This document shows, one piece after another, positions 15,468 through 24,032 of a DNA stretch of 64,000 nt. A program made the translations under genes and the position numbers. Source of the stretch: Pelobium manganitolerans (GTDB taxonomy: Bacteria; Bacteroidota; Bacteroidia; Sphingobacteriales; Sphingobacteriaceae); assembly GCF_003609575.1 (NCBI RefSeq), contig NZ_MBTA01000023.1, forward strand, positions 248,001 through 312,000, given 5' to 3'. Numbering within the stretch: position 1 is the stretch's first letter; each line of letters begins with the position of its first letter. The notes under the pieces were generated by a model. That model was not told the DNA's origin, did no database searches, and saw only the letters and a program-made list of their open reading frames with translations.

Positions 15468-16962
15468 ATACTGTATTTATTTTTTTGGATATACATAACA
15501 AACCTAAGAAGGTGATTATGCCGTTAACTAATATCAATTCGTTATCAAAAACATAGCCTGCCAGCAGGCTTGGCGAATATAAATTTAAAAGGTAACATAT
15601 TGCCGGCGATAGCAAACAAATTACGGGCACCAAGTTCTCGTGCAGTTTACGGCTTTTAACCAACAACCCAAACGCATAGAGGCCCAAAAGCGGGCCGTAG
15701 GTATAAGATGCCACCGTAAAAATTGCGCCTACAACGGCTTTGTTGTTCACCTCGTTAAATAAGATTACCGTCAAAAACATCAGTACAGAAAAAGCTATAT
15801 GCACGTAATGGCGTGTTCTGATGCTTTTAGCCGAGTTGACATCTTCCTTTTTATCGAAACCTAAAAAATCGACACAAAAAGAAGTGGTTAAGGCCGTTAA
15901 AGCCGAGTCTGTGGTGGCAAAAGTTGCTGCGGTTAAACCTAACATAAAAACCACCGCGGGTATCAGCGAAAGATGGTTTAAAGCAATTTCTGGAAATAAA
16001 AAATCAGTACGTACGGCGCCATGTGCATCTGTAGGAATGGCAATGCCGTTTTTTTGCGCATAAACGTACAATAAAGCGCCTACACTCAAAAAAAACAGGT
16101 TTATCAGCACAAAAATGCCGGTAAAGGTGAACATGTTTTTTTGTGCCTCTCCAATGTTTTTGCAACTCAGGTTTTTCTGCATTAAATCTTGGTCCAGCCC
16201 AATCATCGCTATGGTCACAAACATACCTCCAATTAATTGTTTGCTTACGTGGAAGCGGTTGTGGGCAAAATCATCCAAAAAGAAAATTTTAGAGTAGCCA
16301 CTGTTTTTAATGGTTTCAAAAGCGTCAACTACGCCCAAATCCAAGCTGTCGCAGATAAAATAAATGGTGAGCAATACCGACAGGACCAAAAAAGAAGTTT
16401 GCAAAGTGTCTGTAATGATGATGGTTTTTAAACCGCCACGGTAAGTGTAAAGCCAAATCAGCGTAAGCGAAATTAAAACGGTGGCAAAAAAGGGCACGCC
16501 GTAGCTGTCAAAAATAAATTTCTGCAAAACAATAACCACCAAGTACAACCTGAATGCAGAGCCAATGGTGCGGCTCATTAAAAAAATACCTGCTGCGGTT
16601 TTATAGCTCACTTTCCCTAAACGCTGCTCTATATAACCATAAATGGAGGTGAGGTTTAGACGGTAATACAACGGTAAAAGCACCAAAGCCACCACAATAA
16701 AGCCCAAGGCATTGCCCAACACAAACTGAAAATACTCGAATTGGTGCCCCGCTAAAGAACCTACTTGCCCCGGTACAGAAATAAAAGTGACACCACTTAA
16801 AGCGGTGCCAATCATCCCAAAAGCCACCAAATACCATTTAGAATTCCTGTTGGCGATAAAAAACGCGGAGTTGTCCGACGATTTTTTGGAAGTGAGGAAT
16901 GCTACGAATATCAACAGCGTAAAATAGCCGACAATGAAGGCTAAAAGGATGCTTGGAGCCAT
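15454..16962 (-). CDS. Sodium:solute symporter (SSS family)
   Basis: A 502-residue inner-membrane carrier with about 13 hydrophobic helices and SSS-family patterns: the N-terminal FIANRNSKWYLVAFGMIGTALSG, the Gly-rich RTIGSAFRLY, the TYRGGLKTIIITDTLQ segment and ATFATTDSALTALTTSF with the Na+-site serine/threonine residues. The substrate cannot be read from the sequence; sugars, sialic acid or proline-like compounds are all possible for the family. It is upstream of and overlapping the LOG gene, and divergent from recR. Confidence 0.93.
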   Translation of the reverse strand: MAPSILLAFIVGYFTLLIFVAFLTSKKSSDNSAFFIANRNSKWYLVAFGMIGTALSGVTFISVPGQVGSLAGHQFEYFQFVLGNALGFIVVALVLLPLYYRLNLTSIYGYIEQRLGKVSYKTAAGIFLMSRTIGSAFRLYLVVIVLQKFIFDSYGVPFFATVLISLTLIWLYTYRGGLKTIIITDTLQTSFLVLSVLLTIYFICDSLDLGVVDAFETIKNSGYSKIFFLDDFAHNRFHVSKQLIGGMFVTIAMIGLDQDLMQKNLSCKNIGEAQKNMFTFTGIFVLINLFFLSVGALLYVYAQKNGIAIPTDAHGAVRTDFLFPEIALNHLSLIPAVVFMLGLTAATFATTDSALTALTTSFCVDFLGFDKKEDVNSAKSIRTRHYVHIAFSVLMFLTVILFNEVNNKAVVGAIFTVASYTYGPLLGLYAFGLLVKSRKLHENLVPVICLLSPAICYLLNLYSPSLLAGYVFDNELILVNGIITFLGLLCISKKINTVYDGK

Positions 16963-17014
16963 ATATTATAAGGTGCTAAAGCGCTAATTAGCATTTAATT
17001 TTTAATTTAGCAAA

Positions 17015-17632
17015 ATGAATTTTTCCTCTAAGCTATTAGAGAATGCGGTTTCAGAATTTGGCAAATTGCCCGGTATTGGGCAAAAAACAGCGCTACGATT
17101 GGTGTTGCATTTGTTAAATCAGGATGACAAGGACGTAGAGCGTTTTACCGAAAGTTTGACGCTTTTGAAAAACAACATCAAGTTTTGCCGTAAATGCCAT
17201 CACTTATCTGACGCCGATTATTGCGAAATATGTTCGTCCACAAAGAGAAACCAAAAACTGATTTGCGTGGTAGAAGATAGCCGGGATGTGATGGCAATTG
17301 AAAACACCCAGCAGTACAACGGCCTGTATCATGTGTTAAACGGCTTAATTTCGCCAATGGACGGTGTTGGTCCTGCAGATTTAACCATTAACCATCTGGT
17401 GCAAAGGGTTAACGAGGAAGAGGTTGACGAAGTGATTTTTGCTTTAAGCGCCACTATGGAGGGCGATACCACTCTATTTTATCTACACAAAAAATTGCAG
17501 AACCCGGGCGTTAAAATTAGCACCTTGGCTAGGGGGATTGCTTTTGGCGGTGAAATTGAATATGCCGACGAGCTGACTTTGGGTAGGTCTATCACTACGC
17601 GCGTTCCTTACGAAAACACACTTAATAGATAG
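17015..17632 (+). CDS. recR: Recombination protein RecR
   Basis: A 205-residue RecR, which works with RecO and RecF to load RecA on gapped DNA. It has an N-terminal helix-hairpin-helix (FGKLPGIGQKTALRL), a C4 zinc finger (FCRKCHHLSDADYCEICSS, about 56-74), and a Toprim domain (ICVVEDSRDVMAIE, then the conserved ALSATMEGDTT). Length is normal. It heads a tight cluster with a glycosyltransferase gene 2 bases downstream and an SDR gene after that. Confidence 0.97.
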   Translation: MNFSSKLLENAVSEFGKLPGIGQKTALRLVLHLLNQDDKDVERFTESLTLLKNNIKFCRKCHHLSDADYCEICSSTKRNQKLICVVEDSRDVMAIENTQQYNGLYHVLNGLISPMDGVGPADLTINHLVQRVNEEEVDEVIFALSATMEGDTTLFYLHKKLQNPGVKISTLARGIAFGGEIEYADELTLGRSITTRVPYENTLNR

Positions 17633-17634
17633 TT

Positions 17635-18411
17635 GTGGAACTTTCGGTTGTGATAGTGAGCTATAACGTAAAGCATCTGTTGAAAAACGCGCTCGACTCG
17701 CTTTTACTTGCCACCGAAGGGTTAGCCACCGAAATTTTTGTAGTAGATAACGCTTCTAAAGACGGCTCAGCCAGTTGGTTAAAAACACATTATCCGCAAG
17801 TGAACTTGATTGCCAATACAAGCAACGTCGGTTTTTCTGTAGCAAATAACCAAGCACTGCGGAGTGCAAAAGGCAAATACATACTGATTTTGAATCCGGA
17901 TACCATTACGCCTAAAAACACCATTAAAGAAGCTGTGGCTTTTATGGAGCAAAATCAAGATGCCGGTAGTTTAGGCGTAAGAATGCTGGACGGCAACGGG
18001 AAGTTTTTGCGCGAATCTAAACGCGGTTTACCTACGCCTTGGGTTTCTTTTTGCAAGCTATCGGGTTTGTACAGACTTTTTCCGCAATCTAAAGTGTTTA
18101 ACCGTTACTATTTGGGGTGGCAAAGCGAATTTGAAACTACGCCCGTAGATGTGCTTACCGGCGCATTTTTGTTGTTGCGGAAAAAAGCTTTAGACCAAAT
18201 TGGTTTGTTTGATGAAGCTTTTTTTATGTATGGCGAAGACGTGGATTTATCGTACCGATTAACCTTAGCGGGATACAAAAATTATTATTTCCCTAAAGTC
18301 AGCATTACGCATTTTAAAGGACAAAGCACTAAAAAATTAAGTTATAGGTACATTCGTAGCTTTTATGGCTCGATGTTCATTTTTGCACGAAAGTATTTTT
18401 TAAAATTTTGA
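17635..18411 (+). CDS. Family 2 glycosyltransferase
   Basis: A 258-residue GT2 enzyme starting at GTG 17635, three bases after the recR stop. It has the GT-A start LSVVIVSYNVKHLLKNAL, FVVDNASKDGSASWL, the metal-binding LNPDT, and the acceptor-region MYGEDVDLSYRL. It probably adds a sugar to a cell-envelope glycan such as O-antigen or capsule. No transmembrane helix is evident, so it is likely a peripheral cytoplasmic enzyme. The acceptor and sugar cannot be predicted. Confidence 0.92.
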   Translation: MELSVVIVSYNVKHLLKNALDSLLLATEGLATEIFVVDNASKDGSASWLKTHYPQVNLIANTSNVGFSVANNQALRSAKGKYILILNPDTITPKNTIKEAVAFMEQNQDAGSLGVRMLDGNGKFLRESKRGLPTPWVSFCKLSGLYRLFPQSKVFNRYYLGWQSEFETTPVDVLTGAFLLLRKKALDQIGLFDEAFFMYGEDVDLSYRLTLAGYKNYYFPKVSITHFKGQSTKKLSYRYIRSFYGSMFIFARKYFLKF

Positions 18412-18412
18412 T

Positions 18413-19228
18413 ATGGATTTAAAAGGTAAAGTAGTCATCATTACCGGCGCATCAAGCGGAATTGGAGAGGCTTGCGCTTATGAATTTGCTAAACGGGGCG
18501 CAACTGTGGTTTTGGCGGCGCGTGCCTATGTGAAATTGTGCGAAATCGCTCAAAAAATACACGATGATTATCAGGTGCGGGCTTTAGCCATCCAAACAGA
18601 CGTTAGTATAGAAGAAGATTGCCGCCAATTGATTTTACAAACCATAGGCACTTTTGGACAGATAGATGTGCTGGTAAATAATGCCGGTATTTCTATGCGC
18701 GCCTTGTTTAAAGATTTGGATTTGGAAGTGTTAAAGAAAGTGATGGATATTAATTTTTGGGGCACGGTTTATTGCACCAAATACGCGATAAACGAGTTAA
18801 TTAATAGGGGAGGCGCTGTGGTTGGCGTATCGTCTATTGCCGGTTTTAAAGGTTTGCCGGGCCGTACGGGTTACTCTGCTTCCAAATTTGCAATGACCGG
18901 TTTTTTAGAATCTTTACGGATAGAAAATTTAAAAAACAACTTACATGTGATGCTGGCCTGCCCGGGATTTACAGCCTCTAACATCCGCAACGTGGCTTTA
19001 AATAACGATGCAAAGCCCCAAGGCGAATCTTCTATGGAAGAAGATAAAATGATGAGCAGCGCCGAGGTGGCTAAGCGCATTGTAGACGGTGTGGTAGCCC
19101 GCAAACGTACTTTGGTGATGACTGGGCAAGGAAAGCTGACCGTAACTTTGCAAAAGTTTATTCCTGCTGTTTTGGATAAATTGGTTTTCAATCATTTTAA
19201 GAAAGAAAAAGATCCATTGATTAACTAG
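18413..19228 (+). CDS. Short-chain dehydrogenase/reductase
   Basis: A 271-residue classical SDR. It has the nucleotide-binding GASSGIGEACA at about 12-22, the NNAG motif, the active-site Ser in GVSSIAGFKG, and the YSASK catalytic Tyr-Lys pair. A C-terminal extension rich in basic and hydrophobic residues follows, as in membrane-associated members of this subgroup (similar to yeast-type ketoreductases). The substrate is unknown. It follows the glycosyltransferase by one base, completing a recR-GT2-SDR cluster. Confidence 0.93.
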   Translation: MDLKGKVVIITGASSGIGEACAYEFAKRGATVVLAARAYVKLCEIAQKIHDDYQVRALAIQTDVSIEEDCRQLILQTIGTFGQIDVLVNNAGISMRALFKDLDLEVLKKVMDINFWGTVYCTKYAINELINRGGAVVGVSSIAGFKGLPGRTGYSASKFAMTGFLESLRIENLKNNLHVMLACPGFTASNIRNVALNNDAKPQGESSMEEDKMMSSAEVAKRIVDGVVARKRTLVMTGQGKLTVTLQKFIPAVLDKLVFNHFKKEKDPLIN

Positions 19229-19317
19229 GTTTTTCCATAAAATTGTTGCAATAAATTCCACCCGTTAAATATCGGCGAAAGCATAAAATCCTTATTTTCA
19301 GCTTTAAAACTTTGCCG

Positions 19318-19980
19318 ATGAAATGGTCGTTATTATTTAAAGAAAAAATGAAAGCCGCTATCATCTTAGTGGCTTTGATGTTGGCAATCATCATCAGTAA
19401 TTTTTTTGAAAAACGTTTGGCCAGCCGTAATGATTTTACGGTATCGTCCATTTTTGAGGACCGCCTGCAACCTTCCACAGATTTGTACGAGATGCGCACT
19501 TTAAATGATCAGCGATTGTTTATTCTCGAAGAGTTTTTGCATGCCAATTCTGCCACAGACCGTAACCGTTTAAATGAAAAAATGGAGCTTAACCACAGCC
19601 AGTTTGATCAGTTGTTGGCGCGCTACCAAACCACTTTTTTAGTTGCACAAGAACGCGAGCTACTGCAGCAGCTACAAAAAAATCTTCGGCAGTTTGATAA
19701 CGCTTTTGCCCAATTGAGCAAAGCGCAATCCGGTACATTGGCCTTGCAAAATGCCAAAAACAACATCTACCAAACCAATACACACCTAGGTAAACTCAAT
19801 AAATTGCAAAGCCAAATTGGCAAACAGCTTTTGGCGCAGTATAAAAAAGATACTTATTACAGCAGTTTTCTAAACACTTTCCAAATTTTGCTGTCGGTAT
19901 GCATTGGCTTCATCATCCTAAAAATGGTGTCCAACTCCAGCTTGCTTAATAAGTTTGATAAAAAAATCAATCTCAACTGA
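19318..19980 (+). CDS. Membrane protein with an MCP-like four-helix sensor domain
   Basis: From ATG 19318 a 220-residue protein with an N-terminal transmembrane helix (about 13-28), a long periplasmic helical region (about 30-180, RNDFTVSSIFEDRLQPSTDLYEM onward) like the four-helix-bundle sensor domain of methyl-accepting proteins, and a second helix near 190-208. It ends shortly after, with no HAMP, kinase or methyl-accepting domain. It would therefore need a partner for signalling. A TTG at 19312 could also start it but ATG 19318 is preferred. It lies between the SDR gene and the trp leader. Confidence 0.75.
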   Translation: MKWSLLFKEKMKAAIILVALMLAIIISNFFEKRLASRNDFTVSSIFEDRLQPSTDLYEMRTLNDQRLFILEEFLHANSATDRNRLNEKMELNHSQFDQLLARYQTTFLVAQERELLQQLQKNLRQFDNAFAQLSKAQSGTLALQNAKNNIYQTNTHLGKLNKLQSQIGKQLLAQYKKDTYYSSFLNTFQILLSVCIGFIILKMVSNSSLLNKFDKKINLN

Positions 19981-20047
19981 GCTTTTTGTTGAATGCTGTT
20001 TGCAGAATTTTAATTTTTAAAAATAATTCCCATATTTGTTGCGGAAC

Positions 20048-20101
20048 ATGAGAATTCAGAACGTAAATAAAATTTGGTGGTGGCATTACGAAAACTCGTA
20101 A
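20048..20101 (+). CDS. trpL: trp operon leader peptide with three Trp codons
   Basis: A 17-residue frame, ATG 20048 to TAA 20099-20101, reads MRIQNVNKIWWWHYENS, with three consecutive TGG codons at 20075-20083. It is followed by alternative RNA hairpins and precedes trpD. This is the classical arrangement for ribosome-mediated attenuation: stalling at the Trp codons when charged tRNA-Trp is scarce would favour the antiterminator. A CATATTTG near-match to a -7 box lies at 20031-20038. Three adjacent Trp codons in so short a frame make chance very unlikely. Confidence 0.85.
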   Translation: MRIQNVNKIWWWHYENS

Positions 20102-20163
20102 GGCAAACCATTTTTTAATTATTATAAATATTGTAAAGGGTTGCCAGTGGTAGCCCTTTTTTT
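20102..20163 (+). promoter_or_regulatory. trp attenuator (antiterminator and terminator)
   Basis: The terminator pairs GGGTTGC (20138-20144) with GTAGCCC (20150-20156) around CAGTG, followed by seven T (20157-20163). GGCAAACC (20102-20109), directly after the leader stop, can instead pair with GGGTTGCC (20138-20145) at 7 of 8 positions, which would break the terminator. A ribosome stalled on the Trp codons would leave 20102-20109 free; one that reaches the stop codon would cover it. Confidence 0.75.
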
Positions 20164-20226
20164 ATGATGTTTTTTAGGATATTGAAGCATCATAAATATC
20201 CCAGATAAAACCCATAAACAACAAAA

Positions 20227-21225
20227 ATGAAAGCGATTTTAAATCACTTGTTTGAACATAAAACTTTTAGCCGAGCCCAGTCTAAAGAAATTTTAACCCA
20301 TATTTCTTCCGGCAAGTACAACGCCTCGCAAATGGCTGCTTTTATGACGGCTTATTGTATGCGCAACATCACCGTAGAGGAGCTCCAGGGTTTTCGCGAG
20401 GCGATGTTAGAGCTTTGTTTGCCCGTAAATTTAAACGAAGAGTTTAACCTGATTGATTTATGTGGAACCGGAGGGGATGGCAAAGACACTTTTAACATTT
20501 CTACCTTAGCTTCATTTGTGGTGGCGGGCGCAGGTTATCATGTTGCCAAGCATGGCAATTACGGCGTTTCATCTGGTTGCGGCTCTTCCAACGTCATGGA
20601 GTTTTTGGGCTACCGTTTCACTAACGATCTTGATTTGCTCAAAAAATCTTTAGATGCTGCCGGAATTTGTTTTTTGCACGCGCCGCTGTTTCACCCGGCA
20701 ATGAAAAACGTGGCGCCGATCCGCAAAGAGCTGGGCGTAAAAACATTTTTTAATATGTTGGGGCCAATGTCTAACCCGGCTAAACCACAAAACCAGTTGG
20801 TTGGCGTTTTTAGTTTGGAGCTGGCGCGTTTATACGCTTATTTGTATCAAAACTCTGATTGTAACTATACTATTTTGCATGCGTTGGAAGGCTATGATGA
20901 GGTTTCTTTAACCTGCAACTTCAAAACCTTTAGCAACAAAGGCGAAAAAATGAATGTTTTGGCCGATTTAGGTTTTGAAAAAATAGATGCCAATACCATA
21001 AAAGGCGGCCACAATGTGGAAGCTTCGGCTAAAATTTTTACGGATGTGCTGGCTAACAAAGCCACTACCAACCAAAACAACGTGGTGCTTTGCAATGCTG
21101 CCTTAGCCATACAAACCATCAATCCCGATAAATCTTTTGCCGATTGTTTTTATGAAGCTGAAAATTCGCTGTTAAGCGGCAAAGCCCTAAAATCGTTCGA
21201 AGCCTTAATCAACATCAATAAATGA
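20227..21225 (+). CDS. trpD: Anthranilate phosphoribosyltransferase
   Basis: A 332-residue TrpD, which transfers the phosphoribosyl group from PRPP to anthranilate. Key motifs are the PRPP-binding LCGTGGDGKDTFNIST, the AKHGNYGVSSGCGSSNVME segment, and the conserved GVKTFFNMLGPMSNPA with GPMSNP near the anthranilate site. The length is normal. It is the first structural gene after the trp attenuator; trpE, trpG and trpC are not adjacent. Its stop overlaps the trpF start by 4 bases (ATGA). Confidence 0.97.
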   Translation: MKAILNHLFEHKTFSRAQSKEILTHISSGKYNASQMAAFMTAYCMRNITVEELQGFREAMLELCLPVNLNEEFNLIDLCGTGGDGKDTFNISTLASFVVAGAGYHVAKHGNYGVSSGCGSSNVMEFLGYRFTNDLDLLKKSLDAAGICFLHAPLFHPAMKNVAPIRKELGVKTFFNMLGPMSNPAKPQNQLVGVFSLELARLYAYLYQNSDCNYTILHALEGYDEVSLTCNFKTFSNKGEKMNVLADLGFEKIDANTIKGGHNVEASAKIFTDVLANKATTNQNNVVLCNAALAIQTINPDKSFADCFYEAENSLLSGKALKSFEALININK

Positions 21226-21854
21226 GAGATTTAAAAATTAAGGTCTGCGGAATGCGGGATCCGGAAAATATTGAGGCTTTGTCTGTTTTGATGCCAGATT
21301 TTATGGGCTTCATTTTTTATCCGCCATCAAAGCGTTTCATAGGTTTAGATTTTGAAAAAGCTCACCTAAAATCTATCGATAAAACAATCATCAAAACTGC
21401 TGTTTTTGTAAACGCTACCTTAGCAGAAGTTTTAGAGTTTAGCAAGGCTTATGATATGCAGGCGGTGCAATTGCACGGTAGCGAAAGCCCGGAATTTTGT
21501 GAGGCAGTTAAAGAGGCCGGTTTTTTTACCATCAAAGCATTTGGTGTGGATGGAAATTTCGATTTCGGAAGGTTAAATGCATATGAAAGTGCGGTAGATG
21601 CTTTTTTGTTTGATACAAAAACCGAGTTGCACGGTGGCAGCGGAAAAACTTTTGATTGGCGAATTTTGGAAAAATACCAGCTTAACAAGCCGTTTTTTTT
21701 AAGCGGGGGGATAGATTTGCCACATTTGGAACAAATTTTAACGCTCAATTTCCCACAGCTTTGCGCGCTCGATTTAAACTCTAAATTTGAAACCGAGCCG
21801 GGCTCGAAAAACATCAACAAACTAAAAACTGCTTTTGAAACATTAAGAAGATGA
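21222..21854 (+). CDS. trpF: Phosphoribosylanthranilate isomerase
   Basis: A 210-residue TIM-barrel isomerase acting after TrpD. It has the N-terminal [15 protein letters not shown] with the catalytic Cys, [43 protein letters not shown] with the catalytic Asp, and LSGGID near the end for the phosphate site. It overlaps trpD and trpB by 4 bases at each end, so translation of the three genes is coupled. It is a stand-alone trpF, not fused to trpC. Confidence 0.96.
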   Translation: MRDLKIKVCGMRDPENIEALSVLMPDFMGFIFYPPSKRFIGLDFEKAHLKSIDKTIIKTAVFVNATLAEVLEFSKAYDMQAVQLHGSESPEFCEAVKEAGFFTIKAFGVDGNFDFGRLNAYESAVDAFLFDTKTELHGGSGKTFDWRILEKYQLNKPFFLSGGIDLPHLEQILTLNFPQLCALDLNSKFETEPGSKNINKLKTAFETLRR

Positions 21855-23038
21855 AAACGAACTATAGAATAAATGAAAAAGGGTATTACGGCGATTTTGG
21901 TGGCGCATACATTCCCGAAATGCTTTATCCAAACGTGGAGGAACTGCGCAGTAAATATTTGGAAATTATTAATCAGCCAGATTTTAAGGCAGAATTCGAG
22001 TCGCTTTTGAAAGACTACGTTGGGCGTCCTTCGCCTTTGTTTTTAGCGCAAAGATTGTCCGATAAATATGGCGCGAAGATTTATCTAAAACGTGAAGATT
22101 TAAACCACACCGGCGCGCATAAAATCAACAACACCATCGGGCAAATTTTGCTTGCTGAAAAATTAGGGAAAAAGCGGATTATTGCCGAGACCGGTGCCGG
22201 ACAACACGGCGTAGCAACTGCCACTGTTTGCGCCTTAAAAGGTTTGGAATGTGTGGTTTATATGGGCGAAGTTGATATTGAGCGTCAGGCACCAAACGTT
22301 GCCCGCATGAAAATGATGGGCGCTAAGGTGGTTCCGGCAACATCGGGCAGCAAAACTTTAAAAGATGCCACCAACGAAGCCCTGCGCGATTGGATTAACA
22401 ATCCGGTTGATACGCATTACATCATCGGTTCTGTGGTGGGGCCACACCCGTATCCAGAGATGGTTTCTTTGTTCCAGTCGGTTATTTCCGAGGAAACCAA
22501 AAAACAACTGGTAGAACATACCGGTAAAGATCAGCCTAATTATGTTTTGGCTTGCGTTGGCGGCGGCAGTAATGCAATGGGTATGTTTTATCATTTTTTA
22601 GATGATGAAAATGTGAAATTAATTGCAGCAGAAGCAGCAGGCTTAGGTGTAAATTCTGGCCATTCTGCCGCAACATCTGTCTTGGGTAAAGAAGGGGTTT
22701 TGCACGGCTCGCGCACTATTTTGATGCAAACAGACGATGGGCAGGTGGTAGAGCCTTATTCTATTTCGGCAGGTTTGGATTATCCCGGCATTGGTCCTCA
22801 GCACGCGCACTTAAACAAGGTTAAACGAGTTGAATATGTGAGCATTACGGATGATGAAGCGATGCAGGCGAGTTTGCTTTTAGCCAAAATGGAAGGAATT
22901 ATCCCCGCAATAGAATCAGCACATGCTTTGGCCCAACTAGAGAAAATGACCTTCCAAAAAGACGATGTGGTGGTGGTTTGCCTTTCTGGCCGTGGAGATA
23001 AAGACTTAGCCACCTTTATGAAATATTTTAATTTGTAA
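21851..23038 (+). CDS. trpB: Tryptophan synthase beta subunit
   Basis: A 395-residue PLP enzyme of the TrpB1 type that makes tryptophan from indole and serine. The PLP-lysine motif is HTGAHKINN (about 84-92); the phosphate-binding [13 protein letters not shown] and the C-terminal CLSGRGDKD are also present. It starts 4 bases inside trpF and is followed not directly by trpA but by 133 bases containing a large 7-bp repeat array. In the cell it forms an alpha2-beta2 complex with TrpA, encoded next. Confidence 0.98.
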   Translation: MKTNYRINEKGYYGDFGGAYIPEMLYPNVEELRSKYLEIINQPDFKAEFESLLKDYVGRPSPLFLAQRLSDKYGAKIYLKREDLNHTGAHKINNTIGQILLAEKLGKKRIIAETGAGQHGVATATVCALKGLECVVYMGEVDIERQAPNVARMKMMGAKVVPATSGSKTLKDATNEALRDWINNPVDTHYIIGSVVGPHPYPEMVSLFQSVISEETKKQLVEHTGKDQPNYVLACVGGGSNAMGMFYHFLDDENVKLIAAEAAGLGVNSGHSAATSVLGKEGVLHGSRTILMQTDDGQVVEPYSISAGLDYPGIGPQHAHLNKVKRVEYVSITDDEAMQASLLLAKMEGIIPAIESAHALAQLEKMTFQKDDVVVVCLSGRGDKDLATFMKYFNL

Positions 23039-23040
23039 AA

Positions 23041-23167
23041 AAGGTAAAAGGCGGAAGGTTTGAGGTATAAGGCTTAAAACCTCCCGTCTTAACCTTAAAT
23101 CTTACACCTCAGACCTTATACTTTACACCTTATACCTTAAACCTTATATTTTACACATTACACCTTA
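23041..23167. repeat. Heptamer array with inverted arms between trpB and trpA
   Basis: Five units of the AAGGTNN type (23041-23075: AAGGTAA, AAGGCGG, AAGGTTT, GAGGTAT, AAGGCTT) are followed by twelve units of NACCTTA type (23084-23167, for example CACCTTA, TACCTTA, AACCTTA). The second set is the reverse complement type of the first, so the transcript can fold into a long imperfect hairpin. The trpA ATG is five bases beyond the array. This interrupts an otherwise overlapping trpDFBA cluster. Confidence 0.8.
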
Positions 23168-23171
23168 AGTT

Positions 23172-23951
23172 ATGAACAGACTTACCAAACTCTTTTCAGA
23201 GAAAAAAGAAAATATACTTTCTATATACTATACAGCCGGCTATCCAGAAATTGGAGCTACCTTAAAAATAGCACAAGCTTTGGAAAAGGCCGGTGCCGAT
23301 TTTTTGGAAATCGGTTTTCCCTATTCAGATCCGGTGGCCGACGGTCCGGTGATTCAGCACAGCTCACAAGTGGCCATAGATAATGGGATGACGCTTAAAA
23401 TGCTTTTTAACCAACTTAAAGATTTGCGTCAGCAAGTAAGTATCCCGGTTTTATTAATGGGCTACGTTAACCCGATGTTGCAATATGGGGTCCAGAATTT
23501 TTGTCGGGATGCGGCTGAAGCTGGCGTAGATGGCATTATCGTACCAGATATGCCTTTGTATGAATGCGAAGAGCTTTACAAAGATGAATTTATAAAACAT
23601 GGCCTTAGCAACATATTTTTGGTAACACCACAAACTTCCGAAGAGCGTATCCGCAAAATAGACAGCCTTTCTAACGGATTTATATATCTTTTGTCATCAT
23701 CTGCCACCACCGGAAAAGGCTTAAACCAATCGGAAGAGATTAGCAAGTATTACGAGCGCGTACGTGCGATGGACTTAAACAACCCTTTGATTATCGGTTT
23801 TGGAATTTCCGATAAAGTGAGTTTTGAAAGAGCCAATAAGTTTGCGAACGGCGCCATTGTAGGGACTGCTTTTGTGAAAACCATCGGCAATAAGGAAGAT
23901 TATCTGTCGCACATCCCAGAGTTTATCTCGAAAATAAAAGGCTCAAATTAA
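23172..23951 (+). CDS. trpA: Tryptophan synthase alpha subunit
   Basis: A 259-residue TIM-barrel lyase that cleaves indole-3-glycerol phosphate. The catalytic Glu is in DFLEIGFPYSDPVADGPVIQ (about 45-64), the Asp is within the same stretch, and GFGISDKVSFE lies near the C terminus by the phosphate site. It forms the alpha2-beta2 enzyme with TrpB. It is last in the trp cluster and is followed 26 bases later by a strong terminator. The gap before it is filled by heptameric repeats. Confidence 0.97.
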   Translation: MNRLTKLFSEKKENILSIYYTAGYPEIGATLKIAQALEKAGADFLEIGFPYSDPVADGPVIQHSSQVAIDNGMTLKMLFNQLKDLRQQVSIPVLLMGYVNPMLQYGVQNFCRDAAEAGVDGIIVPDMPLYECEELYKDEFIKHGLSNIFLVTPQTSEERIRKIDSLSNGFIYLLSSSATTGKGLNQSEEISKYYERVRAMDLNNPLIIGFGISDKVSFERANKFANGAIVGTAFVKTIGNKEDYLSHIPEFISKIKGSN

Positions 23952-23977
23952 TAGCACTACAGAAATGTACAAGCATT

Positions 23978-24013
23978 AAAAAAGCCGTCTGAGAGTTTGC
24001 AGACGGCTTTTTT
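23978..24013. terminator. Bidirectional terminator between trpA and nhaA
   Basis: AAAAAAGCCGTCTG (23978-23991) pairs with its complement ending in TTTTTT at 24013 around GAGAGTTT. The A and T tracts let it serve both the rightward trp cluster and leftward nhaA. Confidence 0.85.
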
Positions 24014-24032
24014 GTTGGTGAGCTTTGGTTTA

